A stretch of 64,000 bases of DNA from Dastarcus helophoroides (taxonomy: Eukaryota; Arthropoda; Insecta; Coleoptera; Bothrideridae), in the NCBI GenBank assembly GCA_028583605.1, contig CM053330.1, positions 19,865,539 to 19,929,538 on the forward strand, in the 5' to 3' direction. The first letter of the stretch is position 1, and every line of letters begins with the position of its first letter. The notes beneath the pieces are model-generated. The model made no database searches, had not been told where the DNA came from, and saw only the letters and a list, made by a program, of their open reading frames with translations. Below, piece by piece: positions 1-13,350 of this stretch. The translations under genes and the position numbers were made by a program.

Positions 1-1502
1 AAGATTCTAACATACTGACGTTAGACAAGATAAAAATATCTAATGGTAAACCAAAGTCTCACATGCTAGAATTCTAAATCGTGACTAATTAAATAGTTCA
101 TAAATAATCGATAATCGTATTACTATCGAAGCCATTAAACTTTGGCCTTCAATGTTACGTTAATAGAATCAATTGACAGAGTTTCTGAAAAAGTTTCCTT
201 TTATATATCAAAAAACTTAACGTTTATAAGGTTAAATTTGAAGCAAGTAAGCGTAAATTCGCAATGCATATAAACATATTTGACCTAGAGCTTCAAGTTT
301 GAATAATAATATAACCAAAATATTTACGGCTGATTGAAATGTGGCAGTGATTGCTATTAAATGTGGAAATGGCAATAATTTTTTTTTATTAAAAAACGAA
401 AAATAATAAGTCCACACACTAAAACTGTGTTTAGTCCAATAGATTTTAAATATTATTTCACATAAGCAGAAGCGATTTTTTATTGCAGAACGTAGGAAAA
501 AATATATATAAAAATTTAGTAAAATACTAATTCTGCTCAAAAAATATTAGAAGAAATTTGTATTTAGGTTAGAGATATGAAAAAGTTTGGTACTAGTTGT
601 CAATTATAAGGATTATAAATAACCTAACATTCCAGGGAGGGCTTTAATATTTAATATGCGTCTGTGCATGTACCATTTCATTATTTATGCATAAGATGTT
701 ACTTCTTTTTTTGTACATCAAAACAACCAGCTTACTTTGCAAAAGGTGCTATTCTATTGAAGCAGCCTTATTTACCGTATTTTCATAATTATGTGTGGAT
801 GATGCATCATTAACTTTTTCCTAGTAGAGCTCTCTCTAAGCTAGATAATGAGAATACATTTTACTATTGGGGAAATTAAAAAAGCGTTAAAAAAATCGAA
901 AACTATTCTTAACATTTAATAATACTTGAGCTTTATAAAACAATCAGCAAAGCACAAAAGTCCTAAACAGATGAACCATTAACTATTAGCTTTTGTTAAA
1001 GGAAGTAAAAGAAGAAGGAAAATGAAACTACTTTGAAAATAAGTTTTTGATCCTGAAAATAACTAGCCATGTTTTGGTGTTTGCAACATACAAGTAAGCG
1101 CTCATTACTAATTTATTTCTTAGTGGTTTCTACGGTGTTATATGAAGAAAATATTTGATTCACATTTATTATCTACATCTAATTGTCATAATCCAGCCGC
1201 TATTAAATTAATTATTGAATTAGTAAAATAATGTAAGCAAACTCTATAATTACATATATTTTCAAGAAAATATATGTTATGCAGCTTCTTTAATTCTTTG
1301 GGAATGATTAAAGAATGTTGAAAACCTCTTATTTTCGCTATTTAAAAATGGGCGGTATTTCTTTTAAGTTTTTGCTTCTTATTTATTGATTTAGTTATTA
1401 ACGATTCTACGTTTATTGCGTCATATTCCATAACCAATAAGTTTGAGATAGCACTAACAGATACAAATAAATCATAATATTAGAGAAAACATGTTAACTT
1501 AC
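1..1502 (-). other. Intron 1 of the SLC6 transporter gene (partial)
   Basis: This is the stretch downstream, on the minus strand, of the splice donor of the transporter's first coding exon. It is AT-rich. I looked for the next SLC6 exon, which should begin with the residues after the Gly-Gly-Gly of TM1, and found none, so exon 2 lies beyond the left edge and the intron exceeds 1.5 kb. No transposon was recognised here. Confidence 0.6.
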
Positions 1503-1773
1503 CTCCACCGTTCTGCTGACACAAATAAGGAAACCTCCATATATTGCCTAAACCGACAGAATATCCTATGATGGACAAAAAGAACTGCATTTTTCCCGAC
1601 CATGCCGCTCTATCAGGGTCTTCAGCAGGACCGCTTCCCCTTGATATAATAGAACCTCGGGGCCCTTGAAGTACTATGGTAACACCTGGTTTAGCACCAT
1701 CTCTACCACTCCGCGAGTTAAGTGGTGCAAGCTCATGCCCATTTTTATTCGTTTCCTGAGTTTTATTAGCCAT
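1503..1773 (-). CDS. SLC6 sodium-dependent transporter, first coding exon (partial gene)
   Basis: The exon encodes 90 residues plus the first base of a split Gly codon. It starts at the ATG at 1773 (MANKTQE) and ends at a good donor, G|GTAAGT, at 1503/1502. The N-terminus is hydrophilic and Gly/Pro/Arg-rich, presumably cytosolic. From about residue 58 comes the hallmark first transmembrane segment of neurotransmitter:sodium symporters, with [16 protein letters not shown] followed by QQNGGG. In this family the unwound middle of TM1 contributes to the sodium and substrate sites, and the phase-1 break after NGG is plausible for a family intron. The protein should be a plasma-membrane sodium-coupled amino-acid or amine transporter. 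The spacing and the CQQNGGG end look closest to the orphan/neutral amino-acid branch (SLC6A15-20-like), but one exon cannot settle substrate. The remaining exons lie outside the window to the left. A TTG codon three codons upstream is not needed as a start. Confidence 0.85.
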
Positions 1774-2250
1774 AATTAACAAAAATTAAAATATTATAAT
1801 TTTCGCGTAAGTCGATACCACGTGCGTTTACGAAGAGGTACAATTGGATCACTGGAGTCGGTTAGAGATCAGTCTTAACCCATGCTCATGATAGTCGGAT
1901 TGTGATTTGTTGGTTTTAAGGGATCCGCGTATAAAATCAATATTTGGCATGTGCTTTACGGTGCGTTTAACCCTTGCGTTTCGCAGGTGGCGTATTAACT
2001 GGTGTAAGGATTTCGGTAGACTGTGGTGGCGGGCATTTGGAACATGTCCAGGAGCGTTGGCACGTTTCAACGTCCTTCGATCGACTTATTCAATAGTGAG
2101 CTTACCGGAAGTAAGTTTTGATTACATCATTCCAGGAATGTTGGATGGGTCAGCTTTTTCATTCACAAGTCCACGCAATTATTAAAACGAATACCAATGA
2201 GAAAAATATTGACTACCTTAAACATAGTAACAAACGATCCTAGATATATT
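1774..2250 (-). promoter_or_regulatory. GC-elevated upstream block of the SLC6 gene (candidate 5'UTR/promoter)
   Basis: Directly upstream of the transporter start lies an AT-rich leader of about 50 bp, then a CACGTG E-box-like hexamer at 1819-1824, then roughly 330 bp (1848-2180) of noticeably higher GC content than its surroundings. Overlapping open frames exist on both strands here (1907-2185 plus, 1849-2070 minus), but neither resembles a known protein. The position suggests 5'UTR and promoter; this is inference only. Confidence 0.35.
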
Positions 2251-4310
2251 GTTTGCGTATCCGTGTTCGTGGGTGGAATTACACTCTTCCACAACAAGTC
2301 ATAATTCTACTCTCACTCTTGTAATTAAAGGGCAGGAATATCAAATAATCAAACTATATCATATTTGTTTTTTCATTAATATATTTTATGTAGAAAATAT
2401 ACAGGCTGTTTCAGCCATAATGTCATTAATTTTTTGACCACATATTCGGTCCCGAGTTCCATAGAAAATCGAAAATAAAATGTATTCGACCTTTTAAATG
2501 ATGCTCATTAAATGGTTTACTTCATATATAGGACAACATATTCTTAGCAAGTTAGCTAATGACAATAAATAAGAGATAATAACAATTTGGCAGATAATTT
2601 ATTTTTCTTTCCAGACACTTAAAACTAATATGAAAATATCTAATTGCATCTATTTTATATTCTTCTATGACGAAGCATCTAGAATTATTTCATTTCGGAA
2701 TGTTGTTAAACATTTGTTAGCTTATGAAAAATGTACCAATTGCGGAATTCCTAATATAGCTCGAAAACATTTAATTTGTCAGGATAAGTGTACTTATGGC
2801 AGTACTCAAGTGTCTATCTTTCAGAACAATTTTGGGGATGTGAAGAAAACAAAATGATTCGTTGGTAAACAAGATATGGTTTAAAAAATTTCCATAGGCT
2901 CACCTGTTTCCCTCATATTTCTAAAACTCGAAAGTAGTTACCACGTTATATCATGTGCCTCCACTTCTTGGTGATTTAATTTTTTTGAAGTGAAAACTTC
3001 TTTAGGCGCGTTGAGTGACTAAGGTAGGGAACAAGCGAATGGTTTAGCGCTACCAGTTACCACCGATATGCTCTAGTCACGTCGGTATTTGTTTAAAATA
3101 ATTTCATAAATTTGAGTGGAATGGTGGTTCTTCATTATGGGGTATAAAAATTCAAAAAATAGTATTTAAAACTATAATTAAAAATATAAATAGAACCTAT
3201 AAATAAAATAAAAAAACGTTCTATGCTCCTATAGAAGGTTTTTATAGTTGTTTTAATATTGACTCTAAGATACTTAATTTTTTATTTTTTTAAAGAGAAG
3301 GAATAAATCATAAAAAAAATCCTAGAGAGAATGCTATAATGATATCAACTATACAAACTTTTTTTAAATAAGAAAAAAAATATTTTGTACATTATAGATA
3401 CAAGCTTCTCTGCTAATATCAAACGTCTTTAAAGGTTTGCATTATTCTTTGTAAAAGAATAGATTATACAGATGAGGAAAAATTTTCATTGTCCATGTAA
3501 AACGCTAAGAATTGTCCCTTCCGTAGTTTTCTACGGGCGCTGAACGTATTCCCCTACTTTGACGCAGCATGCTCGTATCTTCCAGTTTAGATGTTACAAA
3601 AAGCTCGTCTAGAGTTTTACAACAGACTGGAATATTGTTTAGCACAGTCTGGTGGCCTATTTGAACTCCTTATATTGTAATGTTTAATGAATTATTTTGT
3701 TATATTCTCCATTAGAATTATTATTTATTTTATTTAAGAAATCTCGTTTATTTATTTTGGTTATCAAAGAATATCAGGTTTATTTTGCATCAGACGTTGA
3801 TTAAATCGACAGACTAAAAGAACAGCATGTGGTACGCCAATTTTAATAAAATTGTTGCCTACCAGTAGTAATTCCGTAACAAAACACATTAGAAGCTGTG
3901 ATGTACTACTGAAATCTTCACCAGCACTGATCGCTGCACTCTGCGTTGAACTGTTTACACCGCTGTAGGAGAATACAAGGCGACGCCCATCTATCCCACT
4001 ATTAGCTCTCAGTGTTAAATCTCTCATTAAAATTTTCCCTATGGACAGTGTTTGACTTTTCTGATGTGTATATCAAACAGTAATGAATTTTTTAAGAATA
4101 AAGGTTTAAAATTATATAATATATATTTTACTCATTTTGTAGCTATTAAGATGCTAAAAAGAGGCGATTTCGTTTTTTTTTTGCTTTTCGCCCTGGGGTA
4201 ATATCATCTTACACAAAAATATTTTGGGGTAATGATTAAAAAAGTTCCCCGACCGCTGCTCTAGTGTCTCGTAGGTACATGTACCTATAAATAGATCCCG
4301 TAATAGAATT
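2251..4310. other. Upstream/intergenic AT-rich DNA
   Basis: No gene recognised. The short open frame at 3764-4027 (minus) has no known motif. Around 4232-4259 the minus strand reads CAGCGGTCGGGGAACTTTTT, which resembles a hAT terminal repeat, but no partner end or clear target duplication was found. Confidence 0.4.
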
Positions 4311-4312
4311 AT

Positions 4313-4400
4313 TAAAAAAGAGCCAAATTGGCAGCGAGGTTCGAACCTCGGAACCTGCCACCAACAGTAGAAATTTTAGATCACTGGACCACTGAAGTCT
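4313..4400 (-). ncRNA. tRNA-like Pol III unit (tRNA pseudogene or tRNA-derived SINE head)
   Basis: On the minus strand a box-A match (TGGTCCAGTGA, plus positions 4381-4391) lies about 33 nt upstream of a box-B match (GGTTCGAACCT, 4337-4347). The B box sits in a perfect 5-bp T-arm, CGAGG/CCTCG, with a six-base TTCGAA loop, one base short of the usual seven. A run of six T (4313-4318) follows about 20 nt later, as a Pol III terminator would. I could not fold a convincing anticodon arm or acceptor stem, so this is not a functional tRNA call. Confidence 0.4.
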
Positions 4401-4755
4401 ATAATTGGGAAAGCAAATTTGGCCTGATTAACACTATCCCTAAAGTTAAATTGAACATGCGAAATCTACTACAATTGTTTACATTCTGTTTTAATTTGAT
4501 TATTGTTATTCTTCTTCTCTTCGAAAGCGAAAATTCCTTATATCAGAAAATAAAAAACGCTGACAAAATTCTAGTAGGCCAGCAGGAGTCAATTCGAAAT
4601 GCGCCCTGCGAGATAAGCGAGACAACGACAATAAAGTCACGCCCCACGTTGTCAATTTCGGAGGACATTTGTGTTATTATGAGATTGATTTATCTTTAGA
4701 TTGGACTCTTGTACAGGTGACAATTACAAAGAAACGATGAGCAGCTTCATTTATA

Positions 4756-5989
4756 CACGGTTGACCATAAGTAATGGTACATAGAGCAAGAGTAGATTTT
4801 CCGTATAAAAATAAGGTGATTTAATCACAGTTACCTTATACCAAAAGTTGATATTAGCATAGATACAGGGTGTCATTTTTTTTGCATAACTGATGAACAC
4901 ATTTCACTATAGACAAGAAATTTGGCACTTTCTTTGGTCAAAAAATTCTAATTTACTAACATATTGTGAGTAACTTAAAGGGGCGCCACCTGCGCTATCT
5001 TGTATTATTCTAAAGCGTCATAACTCTTTTGTGCCTTCATGTACACTTATTTTAAATAGATATTTTTATTTGCTTACATTTTCTACGTAAAAAAGGTATA
5101 CTTTCTAAATGTTAATACAAGCAACCGTTTTCAAGATATTTGTCTTCAAAGTTTGCCGTACCTAGTCATGTAAATGTGAATTTTTCGCAGTAGGTTTCAA
5201 AATAAAACTAATAAAACTGACTCCAACATAGTTTATATCAAATATTACTCTACTGACATTATTATTACACATATTTTTTTTAATTTCTAAAGCAAATTTA
5301 AACAAAACAAAATTCATTTTCAAAAATAAGTATGTGGGAAATGACCTTTTTCATGTAAAGGGATTCTAAGCAATTAAAAATTTAGCTGTATTTTATTGAA
5401 ATTTATCTTCAAATATCTGCTTTGATTATCCAGACTATTAAAATTATCAGCAAAGTAATATTTGATATAAATTAGTTTCAAAGCTGTCTTATGATTACTT
5501 TTTTTCAAGCCTACTTCGAAAATTTAATATCTTGGTAATAAATAATAAACCAAGGCACATCAAGCTTTAAAGGCAACTATCTTGGAAACGGTTGTTCATA
5601 TCAACTTTCAGAAAGTTCACCTTTTTTATGTAAAAAATATGGGGAAATAAAATAACCCTTTCAAAATTAATATACGTGGGTGAACAAAAAAGTTATGATG
5701 ATTTAGAATTATGCAGCATAACGCAGGTAGTGCCCCCTATTAGCTATTAGGAATCTATTAGCAAATTAGGGTTTGTCGACTTAAGAAACCGCCTTTTACC
5801 AAATTTCGTGCCTATATTACAATTTATTCCATAATTATAAGAAAAAATCCAATTTTTTTTTTCAACTTTGACACCCTGTACCTCTGTTAATATCAACATT
5901 TGGCATAAGGTAAAAGTAGCTAAATCACATTATTTTTATTCGAAAAATCCACCATTGCTTCGTGTACGATTACTTAGCAGGACCTCGAC
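4756..5989. mobile_element. Long-arm foldback MITE, copy A (TA target)
   Basis: The two halves are imperfect reverse complements over several hundred bases. Outer ends read CACGGTTGACCATAAGTAAT on the left and, reverse-complemented, a decayed version on the right, each flanked by TA (4754-4755 and 5990-5991). About 110 bp inward both arms carry a TACAGGGTGTCA block. The loop is near 5300-5460. The same family recurs at 26483-27826. No transposase frame is present. The TA target and CAGGG-type ends suggest a Tc1/mariner-mobilised non-autonomous element. Confidence 0.75.
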
Positions 5990-6955
5990 TATAGAGAAGG
6001 CAGTTGATATGTAATGAATTAGATACTTTAAGAAGGCAATTGTAAGACCGTTGAAAACTTTTTTAAGAATGGATGAAGAATATTTTGAACATTTACTTCG
6101 TTTAATTGAAACTAGAAGGATATATTCTAAAATTACATGGAGTTTCAAAAAGTTTTTATTATTAATAACATCTTGAAGTTTTTTTATTTTTTTTTTATGA
6201 CCGAAGTTTAATGTGTCCTTTTCTTGTTGCTGCCATTTTTTATACATACAAGTGGCATGAAATGTTGTCTATGAAGCACTTGTTGATAGATACATAAAAG
6301 TAAAATTGTATATATTTGAATTTTTAGGATTATTTCTACATATTTTGCATATCGACTCATCTAACGAAGACGGTAATAACTCATTATTGGCAATGGTGGG
6401 ATAATTCAAATTAAAGTTTTAAATAATCACAAAAATTCAGATATTTTTTTTGAAATATCTTGAAATTTGCTTTGCAAATATGAAATTCAGATAATGTTAC
6501 AAGTTTTTTAATATGCAGTAACTCAAAATGGACAAGATCAAAGACTAGATAGTATACAAATATAAAGGATATAAAAACTAGAAATAATAATTTTAATTTA
6601 CAAGTTAGAAAATTTTTATTTTTGATATTACAATGTGAAACTTTAAAAAAAACCTGTTATATCATAGTTTTAGGTTTTCACTTCTGTCGGCAGTCCCCAT
6701 AACTGTCTATTTTTCTTTTTGTTTAACTTTCTTCGGCAAATCCGAATCGTTAACGCAGTCAACTGATTAAATTCGAACAAGCGGCTCTCGGAGAAGAAAC
6801 TATGAGTTAATGATTTGCATCTTTTCATCCATTAGTCATAACGTACACAATGTTTTGTTTCTCCTGATTCCCAAATGAAGCAGCTATCGCACTATTTATC
6901 GATGTTTAAGTCGCTTGGAGTCAGTGGTAGTTCATTTTATTGCACTAACAATATA

Positions 6956-7990
6956 CATATTGTTGACATAAACATGCGTTTTTCTTTTTTAACATACATT
7001 TTTACATAATTGGATAGTCCTATCCAAATGCAGAAAAATAATATAGGGTTTGTGGGAGTTTCGATGAATCGTTTTGCTACTAGAAGTTCATAGATCCGAA
7101 AGTAGGATTCCTATGCAGGCCTTTGTAAACATTCAGTATGATGTAGTATTATCTAATTTGGGACATAAACAATCATTGATAGTCTTTAAGTTTCCATAAA
7201 TCTAAAAATGTTACTTTATATTTTTTTAGTTATACAGAATGATGGAGGTTTGTAAATTCAAAAATTATTAAAAATTTTTAAACGGAATGATCTATTTTTA
7301 TTTGTTAATATGAGAACTAGATAAAATAATCTTTCCAACAATACCATATTATGCGGGGCAACCTTTGATGGTTCTCATGGAAATAAAATTGTAAATTACA
7401 TTTTATTTTTAATTTTTTTAATTTTTGGTTATCACAAGTAGGATTGTTTGCAATTGGTGCTGATTAAATTATTTGGTCTATAAAAACATAAACAAACGTC
7501 AACATTTGTAAATAATCGTAACTGAGAAGGTATTTTATTAAGCGCGCGAAAAATTAAAAATTAAAAATTTCGTTTATTTACATGAAAACTATTAGAACTA
7601 ACCCTAACTACTATGGTATTGTTGAAAATTAATTTTACTTTTTTTTTCATATTAACAAATAAAAATAGGGCATTCCATTTCAACATGCAAACATCGAACA
7701 CACTGCGTAACTAAAAAATATGTAACAAGATTCTTATGCAATGTTAACCAATCTGCGACTTCAATCGCAGATCGCAGTCGCAGATTGGTTAACATTGTAC
7801 CATATTGGATGTTTGCAAATAGCTGCAGAGAAGTCCTGTCTCCGGAGTCATCAGTCTCTACAAGGAAAATAACCCATTAAAACCCTCATAAACTCCATAT
7901 GATTTATTGCATTTTTGCAGGGCTATGTAAATGTGCACAAATAAATTCAGTATTCTATTTACAAAAATGCAAATTTATGTCAACACTCTG
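6956..7990. mobile_element. Long-arm foldback MITE, copy C (TA target)
   Basis: Ends read CATATTGTTGACATAAAC (left) and, reverse-complemented, CAGAGTGTTGACATAAAT (right), each next to a TA dinucleotide. Matching arm blocks include 7010-7150 with 7790-7940, and 7280-7410 with 7555-7690. There is no coding capacity. It is a different family from the 4756-5989 element but has the same architecture. Confidence 0.65.
7739..7797. repeat. Perfect 22-bp inverted repeat (hairpin) inside the right arm of the foldback
   Basis: CAATGTTAACCAATCTGCGACT at 7739-7760 is exactly mirrored at 7776-7797, with a 15-base loop. It sits off-centre in the 6956-7990 foldback, so it is an extra, more recent inverted duplication rather than the element's own axis. 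Confidence 0.8.
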
Positions 7991-10900
7991 TATATCATTA
8001 GTACAATAAAATAAAATAATTTTAAAATATGCTCCTTATAGACGTACGCCAATGGACATAATTTCATTTTGATGTCTTTTAAGGCTTAGGAGTTATTCTC
8101 CGTCCACATACTAATGGCGAACCCTGTATAAAGTGAAACTTAATAAATCTTGTTTTTATATTTTGATCGTAAATGGCACCATATGTTGCGCAGTTTTTGA
8201 AACTAACTTTAACTATCTTTAATCTAAACATTATTAAATAAATAAATACTTTGCGTTTTCCTTGTTCCTTGATGTGCTGCTTCTTGGATTTATTTTGTTG
8301 CATTAATTTGCAACAAAATTTGTAAATAAATTTGCAAACGCACACGCATAACAGGTGACAGAGATCATATCAATTTACAATTGTCTATTGAAATGATTAC
8401 ATGAATTACATGAATTAAACAGAATAAAAATTAGTTTAATGGTGCAAATTACAAAATTCAATTTTTCAACTTTCAAATTTGAAGAAAAAATGGGAAAGAT
8501 GGTAACTTTGGTTTTTTTTAAATTATGCTTTTTTCGAATTCTACTTATCATTTTAGTACATGTTTTATCAGCTTTTCCTACACCTAAACTTAATATTTTC
8601 CAAGATATTTTAATTTTTTTTAGAAAATAAAATTTTATTTTTTAGCCGAAATGTATAATATTTTTCATATTTGAAAAGGTTAAGCTCAGTTTTTTCACAC
8701 TTAACTAGTCAAATTGTTAGCTACCCAAAACACTTCAAAAACTTTAAATTTGATTGTAGTAAACTACATGAATTATAGTAAAGAATAATTTAATCCATAT
8801 GTTGTATACCATAGCATATGCGAAGTTCGCGATAATTGTTTTTTAGTTTCACCTTTTTACAACGTGAATCGTCCTAATTACAAACAGATTAAATTAACAA
8901 ATTTGTGTTAGCCATTTCACTTGTAGCTGAAAGAAAAATTAATTACGATCTTGGAATTTTGAACAACACAGTTAGTGGATCCTTAATAAAGAATAAGTTT
9001 CTTCCTTATCACATTTCTTATTATCATATATTAAGAGGAGGTTTGTCAAAAGAGGCAGCGATTTTGTCATATGACTCTGGCAAAATCCCTTTAAAATGCA
9101 ATTGTTTTTATAAAGTGCTTTTAATGGAAACATTTTACGTTTTGTAATGCTGCTCGAACAAATGCACATAGCTGACCACAACCTCGAGCAAAAAGCACAT
9201 TTTCCACAGAATCAAAATAATCCAGAAAACTATTAACTTTGGGTATCGGGAAAGCGTAAAAAATAAATGCACCTTTTTTAGGTGCTTCCTATAGTGTAAT
9301 ACAATATAGAGTGGTCTATTAAAAAAAATGTGTTTTTGTCGTTTGCTGTAAATAATGTTCATTTGTTCCAAGTGTTTTTGGGTAGCCTAACAATTCGACG
9401 AATTACTGGAACAGAAACAGAGCTTTATCCTTTCAAGACTTAAAAACATAAAATTTTTGCTGAACGACAAAAAAATTTTAAAATACAGTAAGACCCCGCT
9501 TAACGCTGGTCTGCTTAGCGCTGTTTCGGTTTAATGCTTTCTTACGGGAATAGTTGGATTCCCTAAAAATGTTATGTAGCATTGGGCTTTTCCGATATTC
9601 AAAGCATATATAACATACATACATTTTTCTTGGAATGAAGTAAAGAAAAAATGTTTGAGACTGAAAAAATATTTGACCAGATCTAAAAAAGGACGATGAC
9701 AGTAAAGAATCTGTTGTTGATATGAACGAAAGAGTCGAAACAAACAGGTTTAGAATGTGGAAGATCTCGAAGAAATTTTGATGATGTACTCAAAGAAATA
9801 GCGGACAAATAATACAAAAATTTTGAAAATACTGATTCTGAAGAAGAGAAAAAAGAATTTTTAGTGGCATTTCTAAAAACCAGTTTAGACACTATAATAA
9901 TAAATTATAAACCAGCCTTTGATAGGAGGTCAAAGTTCAAAGGCAAGACTCCGCGTACTAGTAGGACACACTGGATATTGTGGATTTTAGCTACTTTTTA
10001 GCGCTAATTACTGCATCTCAGCAGTAATTATTGTTCTTGGGTGACAACAGTTCTAAGATTAATAAGATGTATCAACTTTGATCATATGTTTAATATAAAA
10101 GGGTGCGCGAATAAAATATATGGAATATTTTAAATATCTCGAAATTTTTGTGGTGGCAGTTAATGAATTCTTATTAGTAACAAATTTTTGGCATAGAAAG
10201 TATTTCGCAAAATTGTTAAGTCGATTTGACTACGAAGGAAAACCTTGTTTCCTTTCGGTCGTTTCATTTAAAATAAACAAGTTTTGGCCATTCGAAGTTC
10301 ATTGAAAGCGAAATTATTTTTTGAGCACAATGCACATTATTTTAAAAACTTAAGTGTGGGATTTAGTTAATTATTTGTGAATAACTCCTAAGAAAATCAT
10401 TCGCCCATGATGTCTTTCGTAGCCCTAACGGTTTTTTTTACAGCACGCGGTTATTTGCCATTTTTGAACAAACATCTAGATAACTTTTTCGGGAAAACCT
10501 TTTCTTACAACATATTTTTTATTTATTATCAATAATAATAAAAAACAAAGTTTGCCATTTAAAAAAATGAATGATGGACAGGCTGCTTTGTTGGAATACA
10601 TCCATTTATATCTAATTAGAAATTCATGTAATTACATTCATTATTATTTATCCTATTCAACTTCATGTAAAGTATTGTAATTTTATTTCTGGACCGAAAC
10701 AAGTAACCAAGTGCCAAGCATAAAGAAGTTTAATTCCTTCATCGAGAATCACAACAGACCACTGTATTGCATAGTTTAGTTTGGAAATTCTGAATATTGA
10801 ACAAATCCATCAAATAAGGGTTAAAAATCTCATTTATTTAAGGGCTTCAATATGATTTACATGATTGCAATTAAATTGTTTACCATGATTCAAAAATATA

Positions 10901-12000
10901 ATTGTTTTATTATTGCACTTAGAAGATGACAATGCGAAGCATTGGTTTTTTATATTCCTTTGTCAATCTTTACTGCCTCTGTTATTTTAATATTTCGAAG
11001 TACTTTTTAATCATAGTATGCTTAGGAGATGATGAATAAATAACCACTTGAAAAGTTTTTTTTTGAGAAAGAATTGGGCGTTGTTCGGTTAGTTTTTTCC
11101 AATACCTGTTTTAGAGGCAAAACGAAATCGTAAACCACATATGGGCAACAAAATGCTTTTATTTCTTTTCAACATTAAGTGCCAAGTGAATTTCCGTCAT
11201 TTCTACAGGAACAATTAACTTCCCTTTACTACTACAAAGTGTCCACTTATGATATCTAAACTTACTTCTTGAATTAGGTCGCGCTCCGGCACTTTAAAGG
11301 AGCACACAGGATCGAAGTCTGAAATGTAATGAGGTTATTGATTATTTTCGTGTCGCAAATGGTCGGAGAATTTCGCGAACCTCATGCTCCCGGACCCAGA
11401 CATGCAAGAGGCGTGTTGCGCGCATCCGGATTCGCAATTCCTTACGGCAAGATTGGATTGAATAAAAGGAATGCTGTGATATAGATATAGGTATTTTTGA
11501 GTACCTTGCCACGTGGAAAATTCCATTCGCATGTTTAACCAACAACCAACAACTAATGAATCCTGTGCATTGCGGAGCCCATTTGGATTATTTTTAGCAT
11601 CAAAATTGATTCAATATTTGCTTAATGGCTCTGGCCAAATAAATTATCGTGATAGATCGATAGGAATAAATAACAAAACGTGCTGGAATGACATTAATAA
11701 CTGGCGTTTTGAATAGGGGGAAATAAGAAAAATTCACGTTCGATGGTTTAAATTGCTTGGGTTTTTTAATCATACATATGTATATTATACTCTGTTCACC
11801 TAACATATATAGTTTTAGTTCGTTGTCCCTTAAAAAGAGACAGGTTTACGCGATATCAAGAAATAATGATGAAGTGTGATAGTAAAAATATCAGAAAATA
11901 AAATGTTGAATAATATTACAGAAAAAAATTTATTAAATCGTTATATTTTTTATATGAAATTTATTCTTTATTCAATGCAACTAGTGTCATACCAAAAATG
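7991..12000. other. AT-rich non-coding DNA, little recognised
   Basis: Short open frames occur but none has a recognisable domain. At about 9485-9540 there is a sequence starting CAGTAAGACCCCGCTTAACG that resembles a pogo/Tigger-type terminal repeat, followed to about 9910 by a decayed, unassignable coding-like stretch. Otherwise I see nothing. Confidence 0.4.
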
Positions 12001-12009
12001 TCACAGATA

Positions 12010-13350
12010 GTCCAGTCAAAATAGGTATTCAACCTAGACAAAATTCCCACTAAGCTGAAAATTGGTACCGACTTTTGAATAGTCATTTTAAATGAAATGT
12101 GAAAAGTCCCCCATCATTTCGACACGTGTTAAAAGGTCGAAGTCAAACCATTAGTTATATTGGAAAAGAGAATATAGAGCATGCAATTTCCGACATTTTC
12201 TCCTACGGAAAATCTTTCGCAAGTTATGGCCACTTCAAAATCTGCAAACTTGGAATTCTCTGAACATGCATTATTTTCCACACACTTTGGCGATAGAGTA
12301 CTTGATGTATCTTGTTACGTGGTATACCCTTATGTCTAACCCAAGATCATGTATACGACCAAAAATAAATTATGAATATAATTATTAAAAAACAATAGAT
12401 TTTGATTAGTATATTTCTTACACTATTTCTCAATAACCATGTTTTCTAAAAATTAGTAAACATCTATTATTTTTTTAATAATCACCTCCACAATTTCCTT
12501 TGAATCGTTCACATATGTTGCGGACAGCTTCATGGACAGAATTTTATGCTCCGGGACAATTACGAAGCCAGGGCGCCTTTCATTCTACGTTTTGATTACT
12601 AAAAGACAACAATTTTTCTATTTACAAATTGCACGTAGGCACCTACAATACCTTGTTCGGGCTCCGCAAAAAAAGGGGTGAGGCAAATATTACGATAAGC
12701 AGAAAAAGAAAAAGAAGTGGATGCTCTACTATCGTCAACAAAACAATTTTAATTTTTTCTTTTGTCTACAAAAAAGGGTATGCACTTCACAATTTTATTT
12801 CCGACAGCAGAAATAAAAAAAACGGATTCACTGCACTATTTTTCTTTTAGCGACTAAAAAATTTTTGAAACATTTCCAAAATTTTAGGGTTGCTACCCCG
12901 CCCCCCATTTACTCTCAGAGGGCTGGTCATGTGTTACTTGTACAGGGGATATCTTTTAAAATAATAATGCGTCAAGTACTCTACCCCGAAGGTGGTGTGG
13001 AAAATAAGGCTTATTAATCAGAACTCCAACTTTGCAGTTTTTAAAATGGCCATAACATTGTTCGTAGAGGAAAAAGCGGAAAAATCTTCTGGTCGAAAAT
13101 CGCATGCTCTATAATTTTGAATTTTTACAATATAACTGCTAACTAACTATTTTTACAATATAGCCGTTTGGGAGAAAAACTGACTTTATTGGCGTTTGAC
13201 TTTGAATAAAAATTTTAGCCCATATTGCAACGATTACCTCAGTCAAATTATTCATGTTATATTGCAAAAGGTCGGACAAGGCTAATTTTTCTTTCAAGTT
13301 GTTTGGAGTAAGGTAGAGGTAAAAAAAAACACGTTTTCGGCATTAAAAGC
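12010..13350. mobile_element. Foldback-type element, copy D (boundaries approximate)
   Basis: 12160-12310 and 12970-13110 are reverse complements with scattered mismatches (shared blocks include TAGAGCATGC, TATGGCCA and GTAGAGTACTTGA-like sequence), and similarity continues weakly outward to about 12010 and 13350. No clear target duplication or coding sequence was found. Confidence 0.55.

Noticed and set aside
1907..2185. Open frame of 92 codons upstream of the SLC6 exon
   Set aside because: A mirror open frame exists on the other strand over the same GC-richer block and neither shows a family motif; more likely 5' flank.
3764..4027. Minus-strand 87-codon frame
   Set aside because: No motif; near a possible hAT terminus but with no recognisable transposase residues.
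8905..9147. 80-codon open frame
   Set aside because: No motif and an overlapping frame on the other strand; chance open frame in AT-rich DNA.
9485..9910. Pogo/Tigger transposon
   Set aside because: Only one end-like sequence and an unassignable decayed frame; not enough to define an element.
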